Positions 27,881 to 38,826 of a stretch of 64,000 nucleotides of DNA are shown here, piece after piece. Below the pieces are notes generated by a model, which was not told the origin of the DNA, did no database searches, and saw nothing but the letters and a program-made list of their open reading frames with translations. Source of the DNA: Symsagittifera roscoffensis (Eukaryota > Xenacoelomorpha > Acoela > Convolutidae). The position numbers and the translations under genes were made by a program. Numbering within the stretch: position 1 is the stretch's first letter; every line of letters begins with the position of its first letter. Location of the stretch: NCBI RefSeq assembly GCF_963678635.1, contig NC_087067.1:56765964-56829963 (forward strand), written 5' to 3'.

Positions 27881-28023
27881 CACACCTGGTGACAAAATTT
27901 CTCCCCACTTTCAAGAATAAAAGACAAAACAATACAACGATAGCCGGTTGCTGTCCAGGTAACACATATTTCCGATCAAAACCGTTTTTTTAAAACAAAT
28001 TGTGATGCTTTTGAAATGAACAG

Positions 28024-28223
28024 NNNNNNNNNNNNNNNNNNNNNNNNNNNNNNNNNNNNNNNNNNNNNNNNNNNNNNNNNNNNNNNNNNNNNNNNNNNNN
28101 NNNNNNNNNNNNNNNNNNNNNNNNNNNNNNNNNNNNNNNNNNNNNNNNNNNNNNNNNNNNNNNNNNNNNNNNNNNNNNNNNNNNNNNNNNNNNNNNNNNN
28201 NNNNNNNNNNNNNNNNNNNNNNN
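28024..28223. other. Assembly gap, 200 N
   Basis: Exactly 200 unknown bases, a conventional size for a gap of unknown length. It falls at the left edge of the tandem array, inside what should be a purine-rich block (position equivalent to just before 40136), so an unknown number of array units may be missing. Confidence 0.98.
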
Positions 28224-29503
28224 TGAGAAGTGGGCAAGGCAGGGCTGAGTAGGGCAGCGCAAGGCAGGGCAGGGCTAGGAGTGGATAGGTAGAATACGGC
28301 AGCGCAGGGCGAGAAGGACTAAGGCAGCACAGAGCCAGGCGAGAAGCAAAGCCTGGATAGGGCAGGACAAGGCAGGGTAGGGAGTACTAGACAAGGTAGG
28401 ACAAGGAGGGGCAAAACAGGACAGGGCGAGGAGGTGCAGTGTAGGGCAGCGCAAGGCAAGGCAAGGGTCCACACGGCAAGGATGCGCAAGGCGGGGTAGG
28501 GAGCGCAAGGCAATGCAGAGCCGCGTGAGGAGGGACAAGGCTTGGGTAGAGCAGTGCAAAGCAGGGCAGAGCGAGGAACGGCAATGCAGGGCTAGAAGTG
28601 TAAGGCAGGGCTAGAAGTGTAAGGCAGGACAGAGCGAGGAGGGGCCAGGTATGGCAGGGTGAGAAGTAGGCAAGGCAGGGCAGGTCGAGGAGGGGCTGGG
28701 TAGGGCAGCGCAAGGCAACGCAGGGCAGGGCGAGGAGTGGAAAGATAGGGTAGGGCAGTGCAGGGCCAGGCGAGGGGCAAAGCCTGGATATGGCAGGGCA
28801 AGGCAGGGTAGGGAGTACTAGACGGTGGGACAAGGAGGGGCAAAGCAGGGTAGGGCAGCGCAAGGCGGGAGAGCGCAAAGCAAGGCAAGAGTGCACACGA
28901 CAAGGAGGGTTGGGAAGCGCAAGGCAGGACAGGATGAGGAGGGGCAAGGCAGGATAAAGCAGCGCAAGGCAGGGCACGGTAAGCCAGGCAGGGCAAGGAG
29001 TTGCAAGGCAGGGTAGAGTGGCAAAAAGCAGGGCATCCATCTATCTAGCCATCTATCATCCGTTCATCCATCCAACCAGCAATATATTAAGACATCTATC
29101 CAACCATGCATCCAGGCTGCGATCTGTCCAATCATCATTCATCCGTTCCAGTCATCAATTCATTTATCTAGCCATTCATCTTTTGTTCATTTGTTCAACT
29201 AGCAAGATATCAACCAATCCATCCAACCATCAATCACTCAAACAATCTTTCCGTTTTTCCAACCATTCATCTGACCAGCTATCCATCTATCTAGCCATCC
29301 ATCCTGCATACCACCGATGCATCAAGCCATTCGTCAAGCTAACCACCGTAGTCCGTCAAGCGATTTATCCAGCCCTCCAGCAATCTATCTCGTCAATAAT
29401 CTATCCAGCAATCTATCTCCCTCCATCGATTGATCGATCGGCTATCCATACTGACATCCATCGCTTCATGAGCCTTTATCTGTTCAGACAACCAACCAGA
29501 TAG
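28224..29503 (+). repeat. Purine-rich GCAAGGCAGGG block plus ATCC/ATCT block, copy P1
   Basis: 28224-29036 is built from short irregular words (gcaaggcagggcaggg, gaggaggggc, tagggcagcg), almost free of C/T runs on this strand. 29036-29503 is built from atccatctatctagcc-type words. The minus-strand frames rich in Leu, Pro, Ala and Cys and the plus-strand 161-residue frame starting at 29018 follow from the repeats and are not genes. The same pair of blocks occurs at 39838, 47271 and 62038. Confidence 0.9.
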
Positions 29504-30657
29504 CCAAAAATTCAATGATTCCAGATTTTTTGTGTAAGATAAATGCCGTATTTTTTTCAGGAGCAGCTTTAGCTGCACAAGGCCGCTAGTTTAATCATGT
29601 TTCTATTTAATTTTTTGAACATAATGTCGGCCTAAAATTCACGCAAGTGACTCAAGGTATTCATTATACCTTTAAATGCGATTTTAAGCATCTCGACGTG
29701 TTAAGTTTTTTTCAACCTATTGTTTAAGGAAAGAATTTTTTTCAGGTTTAACCTATGTTTTTCAGTTGGAACTCAGTGTTTGCTTGAAGTAATTTGAAAC
29801 TAGCTACTCAATAGTTGGATGGTGTTAGTGTTTCCCCATGGTTGCGATTTTGGCCTTTAATTATGAATACCAATTTTTGTTAGCTTACAAGATCCGACGA
29901 TTTTAGTGACTTTTTTGAAATTTGAAGTTCCCAACCCTGTACTCAGGGGTATTCATTCTTGCGTCGAAATATGAGCGCTCAAATGCTTGTAGTATTCGAG
30001 ATATGAGGTTTGGTATGAGTATTTTTTCAAAATTGCAGAAAACTTGAAATTCTTAACTCTGGGTTTGGCGTTGTCAGGGTACCCTTGGGGTTCTAAACTT
30101 TGCCTTCAATTGTGACTGCTCAAATCCTTCGACTTTTCGAGTTATTGATATTTTATATGATTTTTTCCCAAGTTTCAAAAACGTTTTTGATTAAGAAAAA
30201 ATCGAAAATTTGAAATTCACATGTGAGTATTGGGCGGGTATTCTTAACAAATGAAAATCTTGAGGACTGTTGGGCTGGTTCAAATGCTTTTAACTTCCGA
30301 GGTTTGACGTCTCTAATGATTTTTTTCTTGCAAAAATTTTTAAGAAAGTTTTGATTTTCAAATTTTCACAATGTTTCCAATTCTCAGGGGTTGCAATTTG
30401 TGCTTTCAAATATAGCCGCTCAATTGCTTTTAGTTTCCGAAAGACGACTTTTATATGACTTTTCAATAAATTACTGGGTTGCGCCCCCTTTGCTCGATTG
30501 TTCTCGACAGTTCTCTTCCTCGGAAAGAATCGCAAGAATCTGGATAGTAATTGAATTCAGAAATTAATATATAAATTGCCGAGTATAAGGACCGCTAAGT
30601 GGCCTAAATACAATTTATTAAGTATCAAGGAATTTAATCAGTGATAAGTTCCGGAAA
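29504..30657. repeat. Shared array segment T, copy 1, with internal diverged tandem repeats
   Basis: Present again at 41400-42554, 48110-49194 (with a ~95 bp deletion near 48790) and 63303-64000. Four diverged units of 130-160 bp are visible at about 29945, 30077, 30235 and 30389. Each has a ggggtA/T start, then ...gctcaaatgctt..., then ...ttcgag/ttccga..., and a poly-T/poly-A tail. No gene. Confidence 0.75.
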
Positions 30658-31122
30658 TTTTCAACAGCAGAATAGGAGACCATGAACCCCTCAGTTCGAC
30701 TTCAGAGCTCATTCGCCAGAAACCGTTATCCGACTTGATTGACGAGCACAGTTTCCACGAATTAGAAGAAACGTGCACGCTTGCTGAAAAAGTGAAGTTA
30801 ACATCCTTGACTGAACCTCACAATGGAGACTGGATCCGCGCGCAGCCCTCAGATGCGCTAGGCTTAGGCTTATCACCCAACGAGTTTAATGTTCTCACCA
30901 AATGGCGGCTCGGACTGGAAATTTTTGTTTGTAATTTTCAAAATGTGTACGTAGTAAATTTATTTAGTGGTAAAAAAATTCCTGTCAGTGCCTCTAATTT
31001 TTGTGCAAATTAGGTTTTTTGTTTTGTTAGTGATTTGTGTTGTATTATATTTCTTACATTCCACTTACTGTCCATTTCTGTTCACAATATGATTTGTTCT
31101 ACTCAAAAAAAAATTGCAATGG
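30658..31122 (+). mobile_element. LINE RT C-terminal fragment unique to unit 1
   Basis: This 465 bp replaces 2.9 kb found at the same place in the other units. A frame open to 31013 contains KLTSLTEPHNGDWIRA and ALGLGLSPNEFNVLTKWRLGL. These resemble the region after the RT in the same LINE protein family as the element at 21555-23630 (the usual pattern is Ser-x-x-x-Pro-His-x-Gly-x-Trp-Leu, then Leu-Gly-Leu and a Leu-Arg-Leu-Gly motif). It is a short 5'-truncated piece and no complete gene. Confidence 0.5.
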
Positions 31123-32412
31123 GAATTCAATGATATTCTTAAAACAAACACTTGAGACGAACTTCGCCATGAGAACAATCAGTTGTACACAAAGTGCGTT
31201 CTCATTTCTTGTTCAACGCCCGAATTATTTACCTCAAATTAATTTAATTCACGGGATACAATTGCTGCATGTGCGCACAAAAAGATTTGGGGGCAAAATA
31301 AACCACTGCTTAATTTAACACAATAATAACAGAACACATCCCGGGTTGCAATTTTCGAGTTCATTTCGAACGACTCGGCCAAAAATAGCTATTTTTCGAT
31401 GGAGTCGACCAAAAACGGCTATGTTTCGACACACTCGACTGAACGAAAAATATGTTCGACTCAAGCGTGCTATTTTTCGATCTATTCAACTGAAACTGGC
31501 TTCCGAAATTATTCGACTGAGATGTTTCAACCGACTACACAAAGAAAAAATGCGTTCGACCCAAGCGTAGATTAGACAAAAACCGGCTACTTTTCGACCG
31601 AACGAAAGAAAAACTGTTCCGATTTCATATTGAATCAGAAACATGGAATTTATTTTGCCCACAAAGAGTGATACCGCCGCCATCATAAAATCAAACTGTT
31701 CATATCCTTTTGCAAAATGAATGGAAACCAATAGCTAAAGTATTGGGAATACTCGTATAACGTTTAAACCTTTGGGAGTGAAAACGACTCTTCTCGTGAA
31801 ATACGAACATTAGCGACACTAGCTGGCTGTATGATTGCGTCGTTGCTTTCGCTATACAGTAGAAAAAACCATGTGCGAAACTACCGAATTGTAATTCTAA
31901 GATCGATAAATATATATCATATGACGATAATGAATGAATTAAACTTGTCATGAATGAACTTGTGAATATGAACCTGATTCGAAAAAAAACAAGGGAATTG
32001 CCATGAACAATATAATGTGATTACGTGTAAATGAGTATATTTTTATATCCTGAATGAGTTTGACTTGTTTCTGCCGTATGGTCTTTTTGATAGGAGACTT
32101 CTTACCCATATATTTGAATTCGTACTTTTTAATTTTTTTGTTGTATTTTTGGTTCTACAGTTATTTTCAAAAAGGTTGTCGGCTCAGATGATGCTCGATA
32201 AACGTTTTTGAATTTATATTAAACGTATCGATTGTGTTTCTATTAATTTTTTTGAAATAGGGTTTAAACTCAATAAGTTCAAGAAAAAATATCATGCACC
32301 AAAGAAAACATCAGGATGGTTTCCAATTGGAGTATGTTGCCTCTTTAGTGAGCAAATTGGGCTCATTTCGTGTTATATTATTTAATCCATTTGACTACAC
32401 TCAATTTTGTGA
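31123..32412. other. Array segment before the 155-aa ORF, unit 1
   Basis: Contains tcgac-rich short words (31380-31600; cgactcg/ttcgac every 15-25 bp). Block X (31616-31800) and block Y (31819-32119) follow; related copies of both lie after the ORF in reverse order of position (Y' 33013-33300, X' 33545-33780). No gene is supported. Confidence 0.6.
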
Positions 32413-32880
32413 ATGGTTACAAAGGGTTTGAGATGTTTTAGGGGGGACTTTGCTTTCTCAAATGAACAGACGACAAATGTGAGATACTATATTCCGCTTG
32501 ATATGGATTTCACAAAACTACATCAGAAATGCTCTTTCAATGAAACTCAAAGCTTCTCCGTTATATGCGACGACTATACAGCTACTTTTGTTTTCGAATT
32601 GCCCAGAGAAGTTTTCCGTCTCAATTATGAAGACGGTTATGAAGGTGATGATGAATCTTTCGAAACCATCAAAAAGCCGGAAGGTTTCCCGGAATTGATA
32701 AAAAGCAACGGGCCTAACCTTGCTTTTTGGAGCCAGGAGAAGTTCCAAATTTTCATCAAAGATGATATTATTTCATTTTCCGACTGCCAAATTAACTCTA
32801 AGCCTTCTTATTTCTGGTCCGACTATAACTATTTTATGTCAGCCCTGCTGTGCGAAGGAAACGTCATCTACGTAAATTAG
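32413..32880 (+). CDS. 155-aa acidic ORF, unit 1 (unrecognised; perhaps a 3' exon)
   Basis: ATG at 32413. A stretch ending ttttag at 32441 could instead be a splice acceptor, in which case coding starts at 32442 from an upstream exon. The sequence is aromatic- and Asp/Glu-rich (YEDGYEGDDESFE) with several Cys but no known motif. Units 2 and 3 carry the same ORF with a few substitutions (Thr/Ile, Val/Ile, Lys/Gln, Phe/Leu) and no stop. The recent duplication makes that weak evidence for selection. It sits between diverged direct repeats Y and Y' and about 1.5 kb before the zinc-finger exons, in the same orientation. Confidence 0.5.
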   Translation: MVTKGLRCFRGDFAFSNEQTTNVRYYIPLDMDFTKLHQKCSFNETQSFSVICDDYTATFVFELPREVFRLNYEDGYEGDDESFETIKKPEGFPELIKSNGPNLAFWSQEKFQIFIKDDIISFSDCQINSKPSYFWSDYNYFMSALLCEGNVIYVN

Positions 32881-33012
32881 TGTTTGTATTGTAGTGTATT
32901 AGTGTGTGTTAATTACTAATTGACATGCTAGTGTTTGTGGTCACTGGAACTGTCATCGAAGGGGAAGAAGATAAAAAATACAAGCCAGTTTTCCCTGGAC
33001 TGTACCACGTGA

Positions 33013-33780
33013 CTAGTAGCTGGCTGTATGATTGCGTCGTTGCTTTCGCTATACAGTAGAAACTACCGAATTGTAATTCTAAGATCGATAAATATATATC
33101 ATATGTCGATAATGAATGAATTCAACTTGTCATGAAAGAACTAGTGAATATGAACCTGATTCGAAAAAAAACAAAGGAATTGGAATGAACAATATAATGT
33201 GATTACGTGTAAATGAACATATTTTTATATCCTGAATGAGTTCGACTTGTTTCTGCCGTGTAGTCTTTTTGATAGCAGACTTCTTACATATATATTTGAA
33301 AAATTTATGAAAAAACTAAGAACCCAGAAAAGTTATGTATTCCAAAAACTAAAATACTACTTTTTTTTTTACAATTATACCACTAAAACATGTTTTTTTT
33401 ACCCGGTTATAGATGTTTTTATAGCAAAAACGCAAACCCCCGAGATGGATGACTATACCGAACAGATACAACCGAGTCACATTAATGAGACCCATCAGAT
33501 CCGGGAACTTAAAAAAACAAATACACAAAGTCATCGAAACATAGAATAGACAAAAACATAGAGTTTATTGTGTTCACAAAGCGTGACGCCGCCGCCACAA
33601 TATAATCAGTCTGTTTACATCCCTTTGCAAAATAAATTGAAGACTTAAAGTATTTGAGATAACTCGTATAACGGTTAAAGTATTGGTAAATAAGACTCTT
33701 CTCATGAAAAACGAATAGTAACGACTCTACTAGTAAAATACGAACGTAAAATACGAACATACCTCGTTTAAAGAGAGTAT
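33013..33780. repeat. Diverged repeats Y' and X' after the 155-aa ORF
   Basis: 33013-33300 matches 31819-32119 (agctggctgtatgattgcg to ...atatatttgaa). 33545-33780 is a more diverged match to 31616-31800 (ttgcccacaaagagtg against gtgttcacaaagcgtg; gaatactcgtataacg against gataactcgtataacg). The ORF is thus flanked by related DNA arranged X-Y-ORF-Y'-X'. Confidence 0.75.
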
Positions 33781-34357
33781 TGACATGACAAGGGTGTTGA
33801 CATACCTCATGAGACCCGAAGAATTAATGACAAAAGAAAAGGCGCTGGGCACGATTTGTTAAAGTCGAATGGACAATTTAAACTTCCGTTTTTGTCATGA
33901 TTTTATGACATGTACAGAAACAGCGATGAAAAGAGCCGTAATTTTGATTAGTTAACCGAGGAAATTTAAATTGAACAGACCTCTATCAGTTGGCCGCCAA
34001 TATCTTGAATAAAAGCTTGCAGCTAACTTATTTAATTTCGTGAAATAAACACAAAACCTTGTTACTGCTACATAATGTATGATCAACGAATGACAATCCT
34101 TGATTAAACAAAAATTCTTGATTCCGATACAACGGTTAGCGCCGTATCATAAATCAATGATTATTGAAAAAAAATGATTCCGATGAGGTAGTTAGCGCAA
34201 AAACTTAGTATTTATGAGTGTTATACTATGCAAGAGACCCAAAATTACTTCAAAGTTTTTTTGGTATGCTTTAATTGAATCTTTTTCAATCATCTCCTGG
34301 CTATGTTCGCGTTTGGATCGAGCGATATTGTAAGCTAGAAGCTGTGTAGCTCGACAG
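33781..34357. other. Non-coding, upstream of zinc-finger exon A
   Basis: A+T-rich with no ORF supported. ttgattccgat...ggttagcgc occurs twice (about 34118-34145 and 34165-34195), a small tandem duplication. It ends in a splice-acceptor-like ctcgacag at 34357. Confidence 0.4.
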
Positions 34358-34575
34358 GTGACAAATTGTTTATTTGTGATTCCTGTCCCTATCAGTGTAA
34401 AAATAGGGGAGACATGACGCGACATGTAGACGTGAAACACAAACCAAGTGCACGCAAATTCCCCTGCTCAATGTGTAGTTTGCAGGCTAAGTTCAGATGG
34501 CAGCTGCAGACTCATTATGTCAAAGTGCACAATCTTTCTCCTACAGTAGCAAAAGCAGCTGCTAATGAAAGCTGA
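34358..34575 (+). CDS. Paired C2H2 zinc-finger exon A, unit 1
   Basis: The ORF contains little besides two fingers: CDSC-x12-H-x4-H and CSMC-x12-H-x4-H, followed by LSPTVAKAAANES and a stop. It has no usable ATG at its start. A consensus AG at 34356-34357 precedes a codon phase that continues into gacaaattg, so I read it as a 3' terminal exon from 34358 with 5' exons elsewhere. The two-finger-at-C-terminus layout and spacing resemble the alternative 3' exons of arthropod lola-type BTB zinc-finger genes (inference). Such fingers bind DNA in the nucleus. Paralogues lie at 34919 and 37980. Confidence 0.75.
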
Positions 34576-34918
34576 GGTTATGGAACAAAATCGTGTATTA
34601 TATTTTATAAAGATTTCCGAAAGAAGACAGCTTCTTTGAAGTTTGCTAAAAAAATGTAACAAGTGAAATTGTAGAGCTCATTATGTTGTTGTGTATGTGT
34701 TTAGAAAATTTTATTAAAAAGTCTTTAATGCTGTTTATGGAAATTAATTCGGAGAACGCTATCGAAGTTATAATTTCGTCTTCATTATGGAATAGATAAT
34801 CATGTCTACATTTTTAACGAAATCTATTTGATACCTGATTTATTGCAGTTAACCTTGACGAAAATCCGTTTTGACGTTTTCTATCAACGCTTTTCTATCT
34901 TTCTAACCATTGTTTCAG

Positions 34919-35518
34919 GTTTATTTGCTACTTTTTTCTGTCCAAATGACTCTATCAGACTATATTGAGTTCTCACTTGCTATTAATCAGGAGTTTTTAG
35001 AAGATGAAAAAACCTTTAAAGTGAGCCTGTTAGAATCAGATAATTTCGTAGGTCTTCTGCGTACGAAAATGTCTCTGACACCAGACGCTTTGCTTGGTTC
35101 TCAACCTATGCAACACTTCGCGCCAAATTTTGTGCAACAAAAGAGAAAATTGCCCATCGGTGCCAATAGTCAGGTGCCGTCTAAACATCCTAGATCTCTC
35201 AGCACGAAGAATCCAATTGCTAAATCAAACAATCAGATAACAAATCAAGGCCAAACTTCTGCTCAACATTTTCAGGAATTCACTTCCGAAGGTGAGAAGT
35301 TTTACTTCTGTGATCTTTGCTCGTATAAAACGAAAGACAGAGGAAATGTGAAGAAGCATATCAACAACAAACACAACCAAAATTGTGTCAAGTACAAGTG
35401 CTCCATGTGCGGCCACGAAGCGAAAATTCGAAACAATTTAAAAAATCACTACATGGGAGTGCACAAGTTACCAGAAAACGTAGCCAAGTCCGCTACTGCA
35501 GATGCTCAACAAGTTTGA
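34919..35518 (+). CDS. Paired C2H2 zinc-finger protein/exon B, unit 1
   Basis: A polypyrimidine tract and tttcag at 34918 suggest an acceptor; the first ATG is 34946 (MTLSDYIEF). About 120 residues of polar linker follow (with a basic QQKRK patch), then fingers CDLC-x12-H-x4-H and CSMC-x12-H-x4-H and the tail KLPENVAKSATADAQQV. The tail pattern (P-x-x-VA-x-x-A) is shared with exons A and C, proving common origin. It has no intron within finger 1, unlike C. It may be either a complete small gene starting at 34946 or one alternative 3' exon of a larger gene. Confidence 0.75.
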   Translation, partial: VYLLLFSVQMTLSDYIEFSLAINQEFLEDEKTFKVSLLESDNFVGLLRTKMSLTPDALLGSQPMQHFAPNFVQQKRKLPIGANSQVPSKHPRSLSTKNPIAKSNNQITNQGQTSAQHFQEFTSEGEKFYFCDLCSYKTKDRGNVKKHINNKHNQNCVKYKCSMCGHEAKIRNNLKNHYMGVHKLPENVAKSATADAQQV

Positions 35519-36164
35519 TGCCAACTCTAAAGCAAAAACTGTGTGTTAGATTGAAGATAGGAAAATTAGACATGTCCGATATTTTCTTTGCGAAAGCAAA
35601 ATGTATACCACCCGAGATTTTTTACCGGACGCTAGCAAAGCTTACCGAATTGCCAGAACTGCTTTGAGAAGTACGATATAGGGTCAGAGCAAGATAAATG
35701 CTTTTTTAAAACTTTTTAAAGGTTCCGGGAGCGTGAACTGACCGTTTTTAGGAGTGATAAGTCATCAAATCTGCAGAAATAATGCAAAAATTAACTTTTA
35801 AGTAGTGAAAATAGTTTTTCAGTTATTAAAATGTTCGTCATCTTTACTTTTAATCGTTACGTTTTTCTGCGAAGCTTTAATCAATCTAACTACCTCTTAT
35901 TGCACAGTTGTGATACTTTTTATATCAACTGGGCATGTATGAGAGTTGGAAGTGACAAAATTTTTGAATTGTTTTATCGAATAGAAATAGTTATAGCGCT
36001 AATAACTCAATCAGCTTAATTTTTCTCTTCGGTCAATTAAGTTCATCCTAGTAGCTTGTTTTTGGCTGGAAACTCACTGGCTTCGTCTCAACAAGGCGTG
36101 AAAGGAGGGAAAGAAACTTTGATAGTTTCTATATCTTTTTTGTTGGGCTAAAAGGTCTCTTTGA
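35519..36164. other. Non-coding after exon B
   Basis: A+T-rich. Open frames to 35667 and 35831-36019 show no family resemblance and I leave them uncalled. Probably 3' untranslated and spacer DNA. Confidence 0.4.
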
Positions 36165-36556
36165 ACGTGTCTATACAAAACAGTCCAATACAAAGCAGTC
36201 CGGAAAAGTATGAAAAAGAGCGAAAAAATAGTCCGATACAAAACAGTCCGAAAAACAGTCCCAATTAATAATTGTTTTAACAAGCCAGCCAGGCCGAGAA
36301 TTGTCCTTTGTTCAACAAGCATAATGAACAAAATAGTGACCGCCGCAGTCGCGCCAACGTGTTGCGAGCTTGCCAACAGAGGGTAGGACTTAATACGAAA
36401 TTTAGAGCCTGTTATCGCCGCGAAGCAGCGCGCCCACCGGCGAACTTAAACCGGACTGTTTTGTATTGGACTGCTTTTTCCCTCCTTTACATGATTTTTG
36501 GGACTATTTTGTATTGGATTGTTTTGTATGGGACTGTTTTGTATATGCACCGTTAA
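36165..36556. mobile_element. Foldback/MITE-like element with cagtcc arms, unit 1
   Basis: The left arm (36171-36262) has acaaaacagtcc-type words four times. The right arm (36452-36547) has their reverse complement (ggactgttttgt) four times, so the arms can pair. The ~190 bp core is G+C-richer, with gccgccgcagtcgcgccaacg. No transposase. The size and arms fit a non-autonomous foldback element; target duplications could not be settled. The copy in unit 3 is at 58257-58643. Confidence 0.6.
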
Positions 36557-37979
36557 ACCAACTTGGGAGGTCGTTCAAAGGCAATTGTTCGTCAATTTGA
36601 TGCCTTTGTGCTTTTTTTCCGGGTTATTGACAAAAAAACAGATGTTTAAAAGAATTTTTTTGAGTAAAATATATGTACGTACTTAATCATCGTGTAAGTA
36701 CTGTTATTTACCCGTATTATGAAAAAAGAAAAACAAAAAAGAAACTACCAAAATAAATTAACAATGTCTTTGTTGTCTTGAATAAAAGTTTGAATTGTGA
36801 AGCATCTAGTGTTGGTCAAATTGTCCGTAATAATGTTCCCCGTTCAAGAAGCGGAATAGATTTTTTGCTCGTTATTAAATGGGGAGAGGGCACAGTGAAA
36901 CTTGAAATTTTAGACTTTCATAATTATGCCAACGGTGCAGTTTTTTTGCTTTAACTGGTGCCTACCCAAGTTTTGTCCACCTAGTTGCTTCTTCGTGTTT
37001 TGTATTTCAATGGGAATTTTACTATCAATTTGTCCCGATCGACATGATTAGTTTTCCAAAATAACCATTTCTGAGACAAGCGTATGAAATTTTTGTTACG
37101 TTCGCTATTTCTACTTTTTTTCAAACTGATTTTTGACTTTGTGATTTTCGTCTAGCTTGCCATGATATGCTAGTGCTGTATAGCAAGAGGCGTGAAGCTC
37201 CCACTTAGCTTCTGTTTAGATATTGATATCTGCTCAACTGTTTGAGGTATTGAGGAACTAGCGTTTCGCTGTCATATTGAGGAACTAGCGTTTCACTGTC
37301 GCATCACTGCTATATCTGTCAGGTTTTGTGTTAACAGTTTAATGTTCCCCGGATATAAAAATTCAAGATTTCAAATTACGCTTTGATAGAAAGAAAGAAA
37401 GAAAGAAGAAAGAATGAATTTCCCCAGTATATGAAAACATCAAATTTAAATATACAACATAACAGATTCTGAGACTTGGAGATGACAGATAACGGGATCC
37501 TAGGATCCACCACGGATCTGCCAATATGTTTTTTTTTTTAAATTTCTTTTTTATGTTTCGGTAGATTCGATTAGATACTCAGTTTGTTGGTGACTGACAC
37601 AGCTTTTCTTTCAGCATGGGCATGGTTACTCTAGCTCAGTGGTTGGATTAGTTATCGTTTATCGTTTTTTTTCTAAGTATTTTGAAAACAAATTAGTGAG
37701 AAAAAATTTTTAAAAATCTAAAAAGTGCGATATCTCGAAAACTAGCGGGTTCTGGAGGGTCATTTTTCTTCCACCTAATTTCAATGACTGATGACTTTCA
37801 ATGACTTCTCAATTACTTATATACTTTCGAATTTACGAGTCCTTTTTTCTAATGATATCTTCTGATAATTGATTATAGTATGGTCCACTGTACTTCCACA
37901 TAGTATAGTTTAAGTGTAGGTTTTTGACAGTCTGAAGTAATTTTGGTAAAATTGTTTCAAGCAAGCTCCAAGGTTTCAG
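36557..37979. other. Non-coding spacer before exon C
   Basis: Holds a 27-bp period two-copy repeat (attgaggaactagcgtttc at 37250 and 37277), a GAAA microsatellite (37386-37413) and a tRNA A-box-like tagctcagtggtt at about 37633. Unit 3 has a different 206 bp (59734-59939) in place of 37644-37742. No gene seen. Confidence 0.5.
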
Positions 37980-38826
37980 AAGTTATGGATCCTCACTTTC
38001 TTACCAGTGAAACAATAACCGTTGAGCTAGTGGTAAATGAATGTCTTTTAAATTGTATGAACTTATACCCTTCGTTCGAGCACGTTTTCCAAATGAGTGA
38101 TCGGTACAATAACGCATGTGGTTTTGTTTCAATGACTCTCGAAGCAGACCCCGAAGCTGTGACCAAGACATCAATTGAACAAACTTTTGCAAACATAGTG
38201 AATTATTCTAAACTACCCGCAGATACAAATCGCAAGCGTGGTCATCAAGTTCCTTTATTGTTGCAACAGATACAGAAAAAGGCCTGTTTAAAGAGTTCGA
38301 AACAGCTCAAAGGTGTAACCGGTGCCAATGTTGCAGACGAAGGCGTGAGACATTACCGTGAATGTCGAGACAACGACGGCAAGAAGTTATACTTTTGTGA
38401 CCTGTGTGCATATAGGTAGGAACCTCAGTCGCTTCGAAAAAATGAGCTTTAAGTGAGGCGTCGATTTCAATTTTAACTTGGTGTGTGACAGGATAATTTT
38501 TGGAACTGGGTTTGAAAATTAACGTTCCAAGTGGGTCTGGTCTCTATTGTTTTACAAATTAGGTTGTAACACAAAATAGGTTGGCTTCGCTTTTGGTGTT
38601 ATAAAAAAGATTTCGAAGTTTCATGATGTTGTACAGGTCACCATTTGGGAATAACATGAGGAAACATATCGACTTGCGACACAAAGAGAGATGTGCCAAG
38701 TACTGGTGCTCAATGTGTACACATGCCACTTACCAACGAAGTCACTTGAAGCAGCATTACATTAGCAGACACAAATTGCCTGAAACTGTAGCCATAAGTG
38801 CCACTAATGATAGTCAGCGTCATTAA
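37980..38826 (+). CDS. Two-exon paired C2H2 zinc-finger gene C, unit 1
   Basis: Exon 1 runs from about 37980 (after tttcag) or ATG 37985 to 38415; exon 2 is 38637-38826. The donor ag|gtagga at 38415/38416 and acceptor tacag|gtca at 38636/38637 give a phase-2 intron of 221 bp. Splicing completes finger 1: the first Cys pair CDLC lies in exon 1 and the His pair in exon 2, with exact C-x2-C-x12-H-x4-H spacing. Finger 2 is CSMC-x12-H-x4-H, and the tail KLPETVAISATNDSQRH matches paralogues A and B. The ~125-residue N-terminal linker has a basic NRKRG patch and no BTB domain. Spacing and paralogy make the intron convincing without transcript data. Confidence 0.8.

Noticed and set aside
28387-29040. 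Long minus-strand frames rich in Leu, Pro, Cys and Ala in the purine blocks (also 40299-40937, 47236-47646, 62186-62839)
   Set aside because: They follow from CCTGCCTTGC-type words lacking stop codons. All three frames are open in places, lengths change with repeat indels, and no domain is present.
29018-29503. 161-residue plus-strand frame in the ATCC block (also at 40915, 47624 and 62817)
   Set aside because: Translation of atccatctatct words only. It begins inside the purine block and has no non-repetitive part. Persistence across units reflects recent duplication.
37250-37301. Short spaced repeats considered as a CRISPR-like array
   Set aside because: Only two units with no true spacer, in an animal genome.
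37630-37660. tRNA-like tagctcagtggttgg (A box)
   Set aside because: No B box at the right distance, no cloverleaf, and unit 3 diverges immediately after it.
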